A stretch of DNA of 54,648 nt from Methanobacterium sp964452085 (GTDB lineage Archaea > Methanobacteriota > Methanobacteria > Methanobacteriales > Methanobacteriaceae), in the NCBI GenBank assembly GCA_964452085.1, contig CAYVKL010000013.1, positions 1 through 54,648 on the forward strand, in the 5' to 3' direction. Positions 1 to 8,416 of this stretch are shown in pieces; positions within the stretch are counted from its first letter, which is position 1, and each line of letters starts with the position of its first letter. The notes beneath the pieces are model-generated. The model ran no database searches. It was not told the DNA's origin and worked only from the letters and a program-made list of their open reading frames with translations. The position numbers and the translations under genes are program-made.

Positions 1-444
1 TTATAATTTTTTTTCCAGATAAACCATGTCAATAAGTTGTACTCCCTCTTCAAATATTGGGTGTTCATAGTTATCAGTGAAAAAATTCTTGATAAAATGT
101 GATTTCTCAAATCCGCAACTTTCATAAAAGGACAATATTTTTGGAACATCACCGGTTCCAACTAACATTTTTTTATAGTTGTTTTTATAAAAATCAGAGA
201 CGAACTTTATCATTGCCTTAGCATATCCTTTTCCCTGATATTTTTCATATGTTGCAATGTTTTTCAATTCACAAGTTTCTCTGTCTATTTCTACAACAAC
301 ACAAACAGTCTTCAAGTCATCATCATATAATGCAAACATATCGCCATTTGCCAAATACCTGTCAATCATATTCTCTTGTTCGTCTGCTAATAGTAACAAG
401 TCAAGGTATTGTTTTTTGTTATCGGTAATCTTTTCTACTCTCAT
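1..444 (-). CDS. GNAT-family N-acetyltransferase
   Basis: This 147-residue protein is a likely acetyl-CoA-dependent N-acetyltransferase of the GNAT fold. The acetyl-CoA pyrophosphate loop is visible as YQGKGYAKAMI at about residues 69-79. It is preceded by a beta-strand with conserved 'IATYEKYQGKG' spacing and followed by a typical 'FYESCGFEKS' C-terminal motif. The reading frame is complete: the ATG at 442-444 follows an AAAAGGAG ribosome-binding site, and the stop lies at the first bases of the window. The substrate cannot be told from the sequence. It stands alone, and to its right lies only a decayed integrase tail. The fold assignment is secure from motifs; the biological role is open. 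Confidence 0.8.
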   Translation of the reverse strand: MRVEKITDNKKQYLDLLLLADEQENMIDRYLANGDMFALYDDDLKTVCVVVEIDRETCELKNIATYEKYQGKGYAKAMIKFVSDFYKNNYKKMLVGTGDVPKILSFYESCGFEKSHFIKNFFTDNYEHPIFEEGVQLIDMVYLEKKL

Positions 445-564
445 TTATTTTTCTCCTTTTCTCAATAAAACTCGTTACATAAACATTAGAAGTAGACCGC
501 ATTCATTTTTTAATAGCTTTTGTTAAATATCATTTAATTCCAAATTTCTTGCAATTTCCTATAA

Positions 565-682
565 TTTCACCCGTTAATTTTTCGATGGAAGAGGTTCTTA
601 AGATGCAAAGGCAGAATAACTAGCTGTAAGATATGGTGTATGATATGAGAAGTGAGTTAATAGAATTGAAATGTGAGTTTAG
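565..682 (+). pseudogene. Integrase 3'-end remnant (tail 1, type A)
   Basis: A decayed copy of the last ~35 codons of the integrase at 45516-46610. The readable pieces are SPVNFSMEEV, then a stop codon and DMVYDMRSELIELK, which correspond to SSPVNFSLDEI and GMKKELKELKGEV of the intact gene. It has an in-frame stop and no start, so it is not a gene. It is on the + strand like all other tails, and the next gene (721-2583, minus strand) ends 38 bases to its right. Confidence 0.7.
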
Positions 683-720
683 AGACGTTTGTTATATTCA
701 GGTTTTGTTTCTAATATCGC

Positions 721-2583
721 TTATAACACCATTCTATCTTTCTTCACCCATAAAAAACTCCCTAGAACCATCAAAAAAGCCATGAAAATTGAAGAAAATG
801 GCATGCCCGTATTTTCCATACCCACAGTTTTCACATTACTTGCATCCACAGTTTTAGTTTCAGCACGCGCTTTAACTGTAATGAACAGGGCCTGTATTTT
901 TTGATTTAAGTTAGGGTTAAAGCTGGCAGTGGTTATTTCTGGAGTTATAATAAAGTTTCCAATACGATCTACCATAAATTGAACATAAGCATAGGGGTCA
1001 CCCACTGGAACATCTCCCAGATTCCATATAACCATCCGGGTAGCGGGATCGTAATAGATGGTGCCATTATCAGCCCAGGTGTTAATAAATTGCATGCCTT
1101 CCAGGATTGTAAACTTCAAAATGGTTTGGTAGGCAACGTTGGGCCCATTATTTCCCAATTTCAAGGTTGTTGTGACTATATCACCTAATGTGGGATTTGG
1201 ATTATCTATTGATGTTAAAAGGTAAATATCGGAAGCTGGGGCCATAAAAGCATAAATTATTGACGTATAGATTTCCAGTCCAGTGGAACCATCAACAAAT
1301 ATACCTCCACCATATAGGGTTCCATCTTTTGCTATGGCTGGTTTAGTTACTGATGGTATATTAGAAGTCCATTTTAAAGTTCCATTGGGTTTTATAGCAT
1401 ACAGGGTGGACATATAGGACATAACATATAGGGTGCCATCGGCTCCAATTGTTGCGGGCCACTGTAGATTACTAATGGGATACTTCCAGATTAAAGAAGC
1501 CGCATTTCCTAAATCTAAAAATGAATATAAATTTTTCTCTTTTGAAACTAAATCAGATGCACTCAGGTATATAGTTCCATTTGAAGATATGGCCGGGGAA
1601 GCCATTATTCGATCAAATTCACTTATAATCCATTTCACCAGCAGGTAACTACCCTTATCTTCAAGGGCATAAAGGTAAGAATTCCAGGAGCTAGGTGAAT
1701 TCCCGTCGCCAGCTGAAATCAACTTTTCAAATACCACATAAATAGTGCCATCAGGGCCAATGGTGGGGTATCCTACTGGGAAAATGGATTTATCGTCCCT
1801 GATTGTGTAGGTCCATTTACAAATGGCACTAGTTTGTATGTCATTCAGGGCATAAAAGACGGAATAATAATTTGCATATTGGCGTACCAGAGCGTTAAAA
1901 TAAATAGAACCGTCTTTGGATAAACTTATTGAACCCACCAGGTTGCTGCTATCTCCATCCATAACAGTGTAATTCCATTTCTGCGTCCCATTCAAATTAA
2001 GTGCAAAAATAACCAACCTGCCATCATCAATATTCATTCTAGCACCGCAATAGATGGTTCCGTCATCACTTATTACTGGTGTTGGGATGGGAGACGAGCC
2101 GGTGGGAGGGTCGCGAAGTTCTAAAGGTAAAATGTATTCCCACACGCATTTTGCTTCGGTTCCCGTATCTTTAAGGGCCATTAATGTCCCCTGGTAGTAA
2201 GACATATCTCCATTAGACTTCAGGTTCACATAAATAGTTCCATCAGAACCCATTATGGGAACTGATGTTATGATTGATTTTTCAGGTTCTGAGAATGTAT
2301 AAATCCATTTAAAAGTTCCATTGGGGTTCAGTGCAACTAGTCGGTAAATATCATACCTGGAATCACCAATGTCATTGTAGGAAATATATACTGTGCCATC
2401 AGAACCAATGAGTGGTGTAGATGCAAATAACACACTTTTACTTTCAAAAACAGAGTTATTGGCTGATGAATAATTCCACTTTACTGAGTCATTTTGAGAA
2501 GATAGGTAAGGGGATTGGCTGGTTTTTTGATTATCATAAGCCTGTTGCGGCCACTGGTTATCTGATTCGGCTGCGCTAACCAT
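721..2583 (-). CDS. Surface-anchored PQQ-type beta-propeller protein with DUF11-like domain
   Basis: A large predicted extracellular protein. Residues ~35-440 hold many repeats of the form 'IGSDGTIYV...LYAL..NGT.KW', the signature of PQQ-like beta-propeller blades. Residues ~450-570 resemble a DUF11/CARDB-type domain ('NPTLGDIVTTTLKLGNNGPN'). A hydrophobic C-terminal segment (MAFLMVLGSFLWV) followed by KKDR looks like a membrane anchor. The frame stays open upstream of the ATG at 2583 and encodes a convincing signal peptide (GIKIILTLLILLVSIP then MVSAA), but no ATG, GTG or TTG occurs there. A GGGGGAG ribosome-binding site at 2662-2668 points to an ATA at 2653-2655 as the start. The role is probably adhesion or surface-layer structure. 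An enzymatic use of PQQ is unlikely, because such blades are common in archaeal surface proteins. Confidence 0.75.
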   Translation of the reverse strand: MVSAAESDNQWPQQAYDNQKTSQSPYLSSQNDSVKWNYSSANNSVFESKSVLFASTPLIGSDGTVYISYNDIGDSRYDIYRLVALNPNGTFKWIYTFSEPEKSIITSVPIMGSDGTIYVNLKSNGDMSYYQGTLMALKDTGTEAKCVWEYILPLELRDPPTGSSPIPTPVISDDGTIYCGARMNIDDGRLVIFALNLNGTQKWNYTVMDGDSSNLVGSISLSKDGSIYFNALVRQYANYYSVFYALNDIQTSAICKWTYTIRDDKSIFPVGYPTIGPDGTIYVVFEKLISAGDGNSPSSWNSYLYALEDKGSYLLVKWIISEFDRIMASPAISSNGTIYLSASDLVSKEKNLYSFLDLGNAASLIWKYPISNLQWPATIGADGTLYVMSYMSTLYAIKPNGTLKWTSNIPSVTKPAIAKDGTLYGGGIFVDGSTGLEIYTSIIYAFMAPASDIYLLTSIDNPNPTLGDIVTTTLKLGNNGPNVAYQTILKFTILEGMQFINTWADNGTIYYDPATRMVIWNLGDVPVGDPYAYVQFMVDRIGNFIITPEITTASFNPNLNQKIQALFITVKARAETKTVDASNVKTVGMENTGMPFSSIFMAFLMVLGSFLWVKKDRMVL

Positions 2584-2728
2584 TGGAATAGAGACTAAGA
2601 GAATAAGTAATGTTAAAATAATTTTTATCCCGGTTTTGATTGATATTAATGTTATTATAATCTCCCCCCATGTAAAGGTAAAAAATAGTATTTCAAAAGC
2701 AATATTTAAGGTTTTAGATTATTGATTA

Positions 2729-2826
2729 AGTGTGAAAAGTTCACCAGTTAATTATTCGGTGGATGAAATCCGGGAACTGCCAATACTTGTCATTGAGATG
2801 AAAGAAATAAAAGAACTTAAGGTAGG
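2729..2826 (+). pseudogene. Integrase 3'-end remnant (tail 2, type A)
   Basis: About 98 bases that read VKSSPVNYSVDEIRELPILV then IEMKEIKELK in one frame, matching the C-terminal coiled-coil tail of the intact integrase. The last codons (GEV-stop) are altered. It has no start codon or ribosome-binding site. The methyltransferase gene on the other strand ends 44 bases to the right. Confidence 0.75.
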
Positions 2827-2870
2827 TATACTTACATTAAATCCAGTCTTCGTTGAATTCTAACTTACCA

Positions 2871-3650
2871 TTATTTATATCCAATGAAGAACAACCTTTT
2901 AAATGGAAAGAGTATTTTTCCGTCCTTTTGTGGAGGATATACCTTGGAAATTTCTTTTAAAACGTCTTTTTCAAAAGCAATTTTTTCTTCTTTGGTATCC
3001 AGCATGTCCAGAAAGGTTTTCATCCCAGTGCTTTTAATCATTTCCACAATATTCTGGTGAGAATGCATTATATGGAAGTAGAAGGTTTCCCACATGTTGA
3101 TGGATTCCACTTCAACTGACAAGATATCATAGTAATAATCACTGGAGTGAAATGTAAATGCATCATGGGCGCCCATTGTTTTTTTCTTCCATCTTTCATT
3201 TAGTGACACTTTTTCTATAACCTGACTTAATGGCATATTATGGTATAATGGAACTTGTACTGCGAGAGCACCTTCATCTTCCAGCATCTTAACCAGTTTT
3301 GATATTAATTTTTCCTGGTTTTGAATCCATTGGATTGTTGCATTTGAAAATATAATATTATATTTTTGTTCAGTTTCCATTTTGGTGATATCTTCAATTC
3401 TCCATTCAATGTTTGGATAATTATTCCGGGCGGATTCTATCATGGAAGCCGAATTATCGATTCCAATTATTTCGCTTCCAGGCCATAGATTGGAAAGGAC
3501 ATTGGTACTGTTTCCAGGTCCACAGCCCACATCCATTATTTTATCAGGATTTTCCACATTTACACGTGCTGCAAGATCTCTTGCAGGTTGTGTTCGCTCT
3601 TCTTTGAACTTTAAATAAAGTTCAGGATTCCAATCTTTATTAGTTCTCAT
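2871..3650 (-). CDS. Trans-aconitate 2-methyltransferase-like SAM methyltransferase
   Basis: A class I SAM-dependent methyltransferase of about 259 residues, close in layout to bacterial Tam (trans-aconitate 2-methyltransferase). It opens with 'DWNPELYLKFKEERTQPARD', a Tam-like N-terminus. Motif I is DVGCGPGNST, followed by the ribose-binding 'IGIDNSASMI' and 'FSNATIQWI' at motif IV. Tam methylates the spontaneous isomer of aconitate and protects aconitase in bacteria; whether this protein does so is inferred from similarity only. The ATG at 3648-3650 is preferred over one seven codons upstream because a CGGAGA ribosome-binding site precedes it at the right distance and it matches Tam-type starts. 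The gene stands alone between two integrase tails, which suggests transferred cargo. Confidence 0.8.
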   Translation of the reverse strand: MRTNKDWNPELYLKFKEERTQPARDLAARVNVENPDKIMDVGCGPGNSTNVLSNLWPGSEIIGIDNSASMIESARNNYPNIEWRIEDITKMETEQKYNIIFSNATIQWIQNQEKLISKLVKMLEDEGALAVQVPLYHNMPLSQVIEKVSLNERWKKKTMGAHDAFTFHSSDYYYDILSVEVESINMWETFYFHIMHSHQNIVEMIKSTGMKTFLDMLDTKEEKIAFEKDVLKEISKVYPPQKDGKILFPFKRLFFIGYK

Positions 3651-3746
3651 ACAATGATTCTCCGAATACATCTAAACTTATTAGTTTTATCAAACTAACT
3701 ATTATATAAAGTCATGGTCCACCTTCAACTGAATTGGATTCCAGAC

Positions 3747-3927
3747 AGGGTTCGCGATGCATACTTCCTAGCCGACCCCGATGACCTCCTAAAAAGTTAT
3801 CTGAGGTATATTGACTACTTAAATGTGAAAAGTTCACCAGTTAATTATTCCATGGATGAAATAAGAAACTGTAAATACTTGTTATGGAAATGAAAAAGGA
3901 AATAAAGGAATTGAAGGGTGAGTTTTG
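3747..3927 (+). pseudogene. Integrase 3'-end remnant (tail 3, type A, frameshifted)
   Basis: A tail with the catalytic tyrosine region: RVRDAYFLADPDDLLKSYLR, then YIDYLNVKSSPVNYSMDEI, then a small deletion that shifts the frame before the final 'ELKGE' bases. It is closely similar to positions 46430-46610 of the intact integrase. It encodes no complete protein. Confidence 0.8.
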
Positions 3928-4045
3928 AAGGCCAGAACACTTGCTGTAAATACACTGAAAACTAGGAATGCCATTACTAAAATACCTAAAATAATTGCTA
4001 AAATGCCTAATAATGTGTTATTTCCTTCAGACTTTTTCTTTACCT
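3882..4045 (-). pseudogene. Small single-TM peptide frame without a start codon
   Basis: A minus-strand frame reads KKKSEGNNTLLGILAI then ILGILVMAFLVFSVFTASVL, a hydrophilic head and one strong membrane helix. It then runs into the antisense of integrase tail 3. A TAGGAGG ribosome-binding site (about 4043-4049) is present, but no ATG, GTG or TTG follows it. It is probably a small membrane-protein gene that lost its start and had its end replaced by the integrase tail. The function is unknown. Confidence 0.3.
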
Positions 4046-4206
4046 CCTAATTTAGTTGTCAAACAAGCCTTCATATCCTATCTTTATGATATTATTTATA
4101 ATTTAAAATTAGGATTCAAGTGCAAAATTTAATAAAGAGACTATCTAAGTTTAAATTGTTTCTAAGATTGAAATTTCATAAATCGTTTAAATAGGAGATC
4201 AAATAC

Positions 4207-4347
4207 ATGAGCTTTTTCAACCCTGATAAAGAGGCTATGAGTCCTCTTCAAAGAAATTTACTTCTAATTATGCGAGTATTCCGGGCAGAAAAAGCAGGAG
4301 GTCACTGGAAAGTGGCTGATGGGATAGAGAAGATGGGAAATGGTTAA
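4207..4347 (+). CDS. Small hypothetical protein (46 aa)
   Basis: A short frame starting at an ATG with an AGGAG ribosome-binding site about nine bases upstream. The peptide begins MSFFNPDKEAMSPLQRNLLL and ends with a charged stretch (WKVADGIEKMGNG). It ends 31 bases before the GAP-family transporter gene, so the two are probably co-transcribed. It is too short for family assignment and has no membrane segment. It could be a small accessory protein or a leader peptide of the transporter gene. The real evidence is the good ribosome-binding site and the spacing. Confidence 0.45.
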   Translation: MSFFNPDKEAMSPLQRNLLLIMRVFRAEKAGGHWKVADGIEKMGNG

Positions 4348-4378
4348 AAACCATATTCATTTTATTTTGAGGAATTGA

Positions 4379-5068
4379 ATGTCTGAATTTCTTACCTTAA
4401 TACTTGAAATTTTGCCAATTGCCTTGGTGGCATCCATCAGTCCCACTACTTTTGCAGTGATGGTTTTTTCATTATCATTATCTAAAAAGCCAAAAACCAG
4501 TGGAACCGGTTTCTTTGTCGGTTCATTCATAATTATGCTTTTAGCTGTTTTATTGGGCATTTTAGCGGCTGATGGCATTTCTATTGCTGCGGGAGGTAAT
4601 AGATCTATTTTCAATGGGTGGATTAACCTAATTTTAGGTGTTATATTAATCTTGTTTAGCATCAAAATATTCCTTGAAAAAGATAATAAGCTTAAAAACT
4701 TAGAGGATTATAAAAAAAATCGGTCAGAGAGATCTGAATTTATTTCTAGCATTTTCTTGGCCATGGGCTTGTTTGCCATGAATTTTATCACCACAGTTTT
4801 AGTGGTGTATGCCAGCAGTCAAATAGCAATATCCAGTGTACATTGGACTGGAAAAACAATAGCCTTTCTGTTACTGGTGGTAATAACCCTCTTATTGGTG
4901 GAAATACCAGTATTGATATGTTATTTGAAACCTCAAAAGGCAGATGCTATTCTTTTCAAATTAAATGACTGGATTCAAAGAAATGGTTATTACCTCACTT
5001 CAGGTTTACTTCTTATACTGGGACTGTATTTTATTTCCAGTGGTTTAGAAAAGTTAAGTTGGATATAG
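4379..5068 (+). CDS. GAP-family (SfLAP-like) membrane transporter of the LysE superfamily
   Basis: A 229-residue integral membrane protein with about six hydrophobic helices. The first helix carries 'ALVASISPTTFAVMVFSLSL', the proline-containing segment typical of LysE-superfamily exporters and of the GAP/SfLAP family (Sap, sulfolipid-addressing protein). Helices follow at about 44-65, 75-95, 118-140, 155-175 and 205-225, with a charged loop (ERSEF) between the third and fourth. The ATG at 4379 follows GAGGAATTGA. Members of the family export small molecules or lipids, but the substrate here is unknown. It is flanked on the right by an integrase tail 28 bases after its stop. Confidence 0.7.
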   Translation: MSEFLTLILEILPIALVASISPTTFAVMVFSLSLSKKPKTSGTGFFVGSFIIMLLAVLLGILAADGISIAAGGNRSIFNGWINLILGVILILFSIKIFLEKDNKLKNLEDYKKNRSERSEFISSIFLAMGLFAMNFITTVLVVYASSQIAISSVHWTGKTIAFLLLVVITLLLVEIPVLICYLKPQKADAILFKLNDWIQRNGYYLTSGLLLILGLYFISSGLEKLSWI

Positions 5069-5095
5069 TTAAGTGGATATAATTCATATCTGCTC

Positions 5096-5200
5096 AATAA
5101 CCCTGGAAGATTCCTAGAACTCAAAACAGAAAACATCCGCTTATGTGACATGGTATCTGACTTGCAAAATGAGATAAAGGAGTTAAAGGGTGAGGCTTAG
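5096..5200 (+). pseudogene. Integrase 3'-end remnant (tail 4, type B)
   Basis: The bases correspond to the coiled-coil end of the second integrase type (TMEEFRELKTENSRL...ELKGEV), with point deletions that break the frame near its start. Its 3' bases, including the stop codon and the following GAGGATTA plus T-run, are almost the same as at tail 5 (6051). The minus-strand gene 5205-5771 ends only four bases to the right, and its last lysine codons are formed by the T-run. Confidence 0.7.
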
Positions 5201-5204
5201 AGGA

Positions 5205-5771
5205 TTATTTTTTTTTGAATAAATATTTTAAAGGCATATCAAGTTTGTTTCGGTGATTATCAGGATGGATTGTTTTTAATATCATATTTAAACCAAATAT
5301 TATTGCTAGAAAAATGAAAATAGCTATTGCTATTTTAGTTCTAATCGTATCTCCAATGTTAATCAGAGGCCATAAGACTATTAATGCACAGCCTTCTGTT
5401 AGAAATATTATTGCAGATACAGAATAGATCACTTGTCTTAATTTAAGATGTAATTTTCTTTCTAAATCTCTAATGCGAATAAAAAGAAAAATTAAACCAA
5501 AAATTACTCCTATGATTCCAAAAAGTGTTATAAAATACATATCATAAAAAATAGCGCAAATATTAGAAGCACTGATGAAAATTAAAACACAAGGGGTGAT
5601 TAAATATAGTATTAAAAAATTTTCTTCTTTAGATGATGTTTCAAGTTCATTTAAATTGTCAGAGTAAACTAAAGTTCCACCACAGTCACATTTATTATTG
5701 AAATCCTCCGGGAATTCTCCTTCCTGGAGCTTATAGTATTCTCCACATTTATCGCAAACTAGATAACTCAT
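5205..5771 (-). CDS. Zinc-ribbon four-TM membrane protein
   Basis: A 188-residue protein with an N-terminal zinc-ribbon-like element (CDKCGEYYKLQEGEFPEDFN then CDCGG). About four membrane helices follow at residues 52-75, 80-100, 115-135 and 145-165, and the tail is basic. The N-terminal element is plainly paralogous to those of the proteins at 7558-8034 and 10595-11266 (Y-x-L-x-x-GE-x-P-x-DF, then C-x-CGG). The family is frequent in Methanobacteriales but has no function I can name. The gene starts at ATG 5771. Its stop overlaps the transcription terminator of integrase tail 4, so its 3' end appears to have been formed by insertion at the tail. Confidence 0.7.
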   Translation of the reverse strand: MSYLVCDKCGEYYKLQEGEFPEDFNNKCDCGGTLVYSDNLNELETSSKEENFLILYLITPCVLIFISASNICAIFYDMYFITLFGIIGVIFGLIFLFIRIRDLERKLHLKLRQVIYSVSAIIFLTEGCALIVLWPLINIGDTIRTKIAIAIFIFLAIIFGLNMILKTIHPDNHRNKLDMPLKYLFKKK

Positions 5772-5840
5772 TTTTATCCCATGAAACTTGAATTGAGATT
5801 AGATTGATACTATTAATAATATTTGTTGCTTAGTGAATAT

Positions 5841-5897
5841 TCCCAAACCCAAAAATCCTTCAAATTACCTCATGACCCAAAAAGAAAAACAAAAAAA
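5841..5897 (+). repeat. Truncated copy of the ~220-bp dispersed repeat (left end only)
   Basis: Positions 5845-5897 are identical over 53 bases to 7325-7377, the left end of the full repeat copy A. The copy stops in the A-run and passes directly into integrase tail 5. The two copies form direct repeats around rsgA. Confidence 0.8.
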
Positions 5898-6051
5898 GTA
5901 TATATCAAGTACATGGAACACGTGACAATATCCGATAGACTACCAATAACCATGGAAGAATTCCGAGACCTCAAAAACGAAAACAGCCGCCTAAGTGAAA
6001 TGGTTTCTGAGATGAAGCAGGAGTTAAAAAACTTGAAGGTGAGACTTAGAG
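5897..6051 (+). pseudogene. Integrase 3'-end remnant (tail 5, type B)
   Basis: It encodes VYIKYMEHVTISDRLPITME then EFRDLKNENSRLSEMVSEM and a slightly altered end (one base lost near the ELKGEV codons). An ATG at 5823 would give an 82-residue frame, but its first 25 codons come from the dispersed repeat, so that frame is a fusion artefact. A terminator-like T-run follows at 6055-6066. Confidence 0.8.
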
Positions 6052-6253
6052 GATTATTTTTTTTTGATTGAGAATATTAAAATAAGTTTTTATATTACTT
6101 TAATCAACTTAATTTTATTTAAGAAATTGTAGGGCGGATTAATGAACTAAAAAAAAACTTTATTATCCCAGAGTAGATCTATGGCTATTTTCTATAATTA
6201 AATGTTGTTTTAGGCAGTATATGTGACTTTGGTATGTATTGGAGAGTGTTTAA

Positions 6254-7306
6254 TTGGATAATTTATTAAAAAAATTAGGATGGAATGCTTTTTTTGGGGA
6301 ACATTTTAGGGAGTATGTGGGATTATATGAACCAGCAAGGGTCTCAACAGTGTACAAAAATGGTTATAATGTGTACACTAAAGATGGAGAGGTTCGTGCC
6401 AGAATTACAGGTAACTTACATCAAAAGGGAAATCTTCCGGCAGTAGGTGATTGGGTAGTTGTATCTAAAGATAATGTCGGGCCTGTAACTATAAATGCCA
6501 TTCTTCCTCGGAAAAGCAAATTTTCTCGGAAAGAGGCGGGAAAAGTTACTGAAGAGCAGGTTATTGTCACTAATATTGATACAATTTTTATCGTAACCTC
6601 ACTTAACCGGGACTTTAACCTAAGAAGGATAGAGAGATACCTTGCCATAGCCAAAGAAAGTAAAACAGAGCCTGTAGTGATCCTGAGTAAATCAGATCTT
6701 TCTAAAGATGTAGATGAGAAAATAAAGGAGGTTCAGGAGATAGCACCGGGGATAAATGTACTTGCTATTAGTGCTACAGAGAATGAGGGCATAGAACAAT
6801 TATCACCATATTTAAAGGACGGTGAAACGGTCGCATTACTGGGGTCATCGGGTGTGGGTAAATCTACACTCATCAATGCCCTTGAAGGTTACAAAAGACA
6901 GAATATAGGTGAAATACGGGAAAAGGATAGTAGGGGGAGACACATTACAACTGAAAGAGAGCTCGTCATGTTAGAGAAGGGTGGTTTAATTATAGACAAT
7001 CCTGGTATGAGGGAATTGCAGTTATGGGATGTTGGTGATGGGATGTTGGATCTTTTCAGTGATATTATAGAACTTGAGACACAGTGTAAATTTTCAGATT
7101 GTTTGCACGAAAGTGAACCTGGATGTGCAGTTAAAAGAGCCTTAAGTGATGAATCCCTCTCGGAGAAAAGATTGGAAAGTTACAGGAAATTGCAAAGGGA
7201 AATCCAGGCAGTTGAAAGGAAGAAAAACCCCCAACTTGCAGGAAAAAAGAGATGGAAAGAAAGGGCGAAAATGGCTAAAGAGATTAAAAAGGTTAAGAAA
7301 AGATAA
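6254..7306 (+). CDS. rsgA: Ribosome small-subunit-dependent GTPase A (RsgA/YjeQ)
   Basis: A 350-residue circularly permuted GTPase that in bacteria checks and matures the 30S subunit. In order it has an N-terminal OB-fold, the G4 motif ILSKSDL (about residue 145), the Walker A motif GSSGVGKST (about 197) and G3 as DNPGM (about 249). The C-terminal zinc knuckle is C-x5-C-x-H-x5-C (CKFSDCLHESEPGC, about 279). All catalytic elements are present. The TTG at 6254 is taken as the start because a GGAGAG ribosome-binding site precedes it at 6241. The family is bacterial in origin and patchy in archaea. Here the gene lies between two near-identical fragments of a dispersed repeat and next to integrase tails, which supports acquisition by transfer. 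Confidence 0.95.
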   Translation: MDNLLKKLGWNAFFGEHFREYVGLYEPARVSTVYKNGYNVYTKDGEVRARITGNLHQKGNLPAVGDWVVVSKDNVGPVTINAILPRKSKFSRKEAGKVTEEQVIVTNIDTIFIVTSLNRDFNLRRIERYLAIAKESKTEPVVILSKSDLSKDVDEKIKEVQEIAPGINVLAISATENEGIEQLSPYLKDGETVALLGSSGVGKSTLINALEGYKRQNIGEIREKDSRGRHITTERELVMLEKGGLIIDNPGMRELQLWDVGDGMLDLFSDIIELETQCKFSDCLHESEPGCAVKRALSDESLSEKRLESYRKLQREIQAVERKKNPQLAGKKRWKERAKMAKEIKKVKKR

Positions 7307-7317
7307 TCAATTTGAAC

Positions 7318-7536
7318 AACCCCAAAACCCAAAAATCCTTCAAATTACCTCATGACCCAAAAAGAAAAACAAAAAAAAGTTATTCTCTCCATAATTATGG
7401 ATTCATTTTCTAACATAATCCATGTTGGTACCATGGGGTGTTTATTTTTTTTTGGTTATTTTCCTAGCGAAAAACTAAAAAAAACGCCGTAATACCCAAA
7501 ATTTTTATATAATCATAAGTGACAAATAATAAAAAA
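7318..7536 (+). repeat. Dispersed ~220-bp intergenic repeat, copy A, with TATA box
   Basis: One of five full copies in the window (also 10354, 11392, 20430 and 48857), all in the same orientation. The right end is the best conserved part: ACGCCGTAATACCC, then a TATA box within TTTTTATATAATCATAAG at 7503-7520, then GTGACAAATAAT. The middle contains an inverted repeat CCATG...CATGG at about 7430-7446. The TATA box points rightwards to the zinc-ribbon gene at 7558, so this copy probably supplies its promoter. Confidence 0.85.
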
Positions 7537-7557
7537 CTATAATTTCATGATATTAAA

Positions 7558-8034
7558 ATGGTCATTCACATGGTTTCTAGTGATGAAATAAGATCAAGGC
7601 TTGTTGCAAAACGAGAAAGATTAGATTCGGAGGATTTAAAAGAAGAATCTAAACAGAAAAGAGGATATCTTATTTGTGAGCAATGTGGTAGCTATTATGA
7701 ACTTCAAATGGGTGAATCTCCTGAAGATTTTTCTCTTGATTGTGACTGTGGTGGTAGATTAACTTACAAAGAATTTTTAGATTTAAATAAAGAAGCATCA
7801 AAATCAAATTCATCTTCAGGCAGGACATTAGCAGTTCTTTTGGTAGTGGGGTTTGCAATATTTTTTCTAGTTTATATTTTTCCCATTGTTTATATGTTGT
7901 CAGCTCCTTTTTTTGTTTTTGGTGATTCTTCTCCTGGTGCATTTATTGTAATGTTACTATGTTTAATTCTTGTATTTTCAGGATTTTATACAGCTTATTA
8001 CCTTATTAAAGTCATCTTAAGAACCAATAGTTAA
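7558..8034 (+). CDS. Zinc-ribbon two/three-TM membrane protein
   Basis: A 158-residue protein with a charged N-terminal stretch (residues 5-35, possibly coiled coil). A zinc-ribbon-like element follows (CEQCGSYYELQMGESPEDFS then CDCGG, residues 40-70), and then hydrophobic helices at about 90-112, 115-135 and 133-155. It is a paralogue of the protein at 5205-5771 in its ribbon. There is no clear ribosome-binding site, and the TATA box of the repeat lies ~45 bases upstream, so a short leader is expected. An ATG four codons further in is an alternative start. Directly after the stop codon the sequence continues as integrase tail 6 with no spacer. The function is not known. Confidence 0.65.
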   Translation: MVIHMVSSDEIRSRLVAKRERLDSEDLKEESKQKRGYLICEQCGSYYELQMGESPEDFSLDCDCGGRLTYKEFLDLNKEASKSNSSSGRTLAVLLVVGFAIFFLVYIFPIVYMLSAPFFVFGDSSPGAFIVMLLCLILVFSGFYTAYYLIKVILRTNS

Positions 8035-8199
8035 TTTCTAGCCGACCCTGATGACCTCCGAAAAAGCTACCTGAGACATATCGACTACCTAAATGTGAAA
8101 AGTTTTCCTGTTAATTATTCAATGGATGAAATCCGGGAACTGCAAATACTAGTAGTGGATATGAAAAAGGAGTTAAAAGAGTTGAAGGGTGAGGTGTGA
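8035..8199 (+). pseudogene. Integrase 3'-end remnant (tail 6, type A, frame intact)
   Basis: An undamaged copy of the last ~53 codons: LADPDDLRKSYLRHIDYLNV, then KSFPVNYSMDEIRELQILVV and MKKELKELKGEV with a TGA stop. It is followed by the same GGGGCTTATTTTTTTTG terminator as the intact integrase gene. It begins right after the stop of the preceding gene and has no start codon. It is probably not translated, but the intact frame suggests recent origin. Confidence 0.85.
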
Positions 8200-8416
8200 G
8201 GAGGGGCTTATTTTTTTTGATTTAGTTGCTCTTATTGCAAGTTACTATCAAAGATTGGAGCTAAAATGATTAGGCAAAATTTTATTTTTAGGAAATTTTG
8301 TTGGATATGAGCAAATATTCTATTATTATTAATTTTATTCTATTTTATAGTAAATAGTTATTTATTACTCTAAATTTTAAAAAAACATAATTAATTTAAA
8401 AGGAGGATTAATAAAA

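Noticed and set aside
5823..6071. 82-codon open frame on the + strand
   Set aside because: Its first part is the dispersed repeat and its second part an integrase tail with a lost base; there is no ribosome-binding site.
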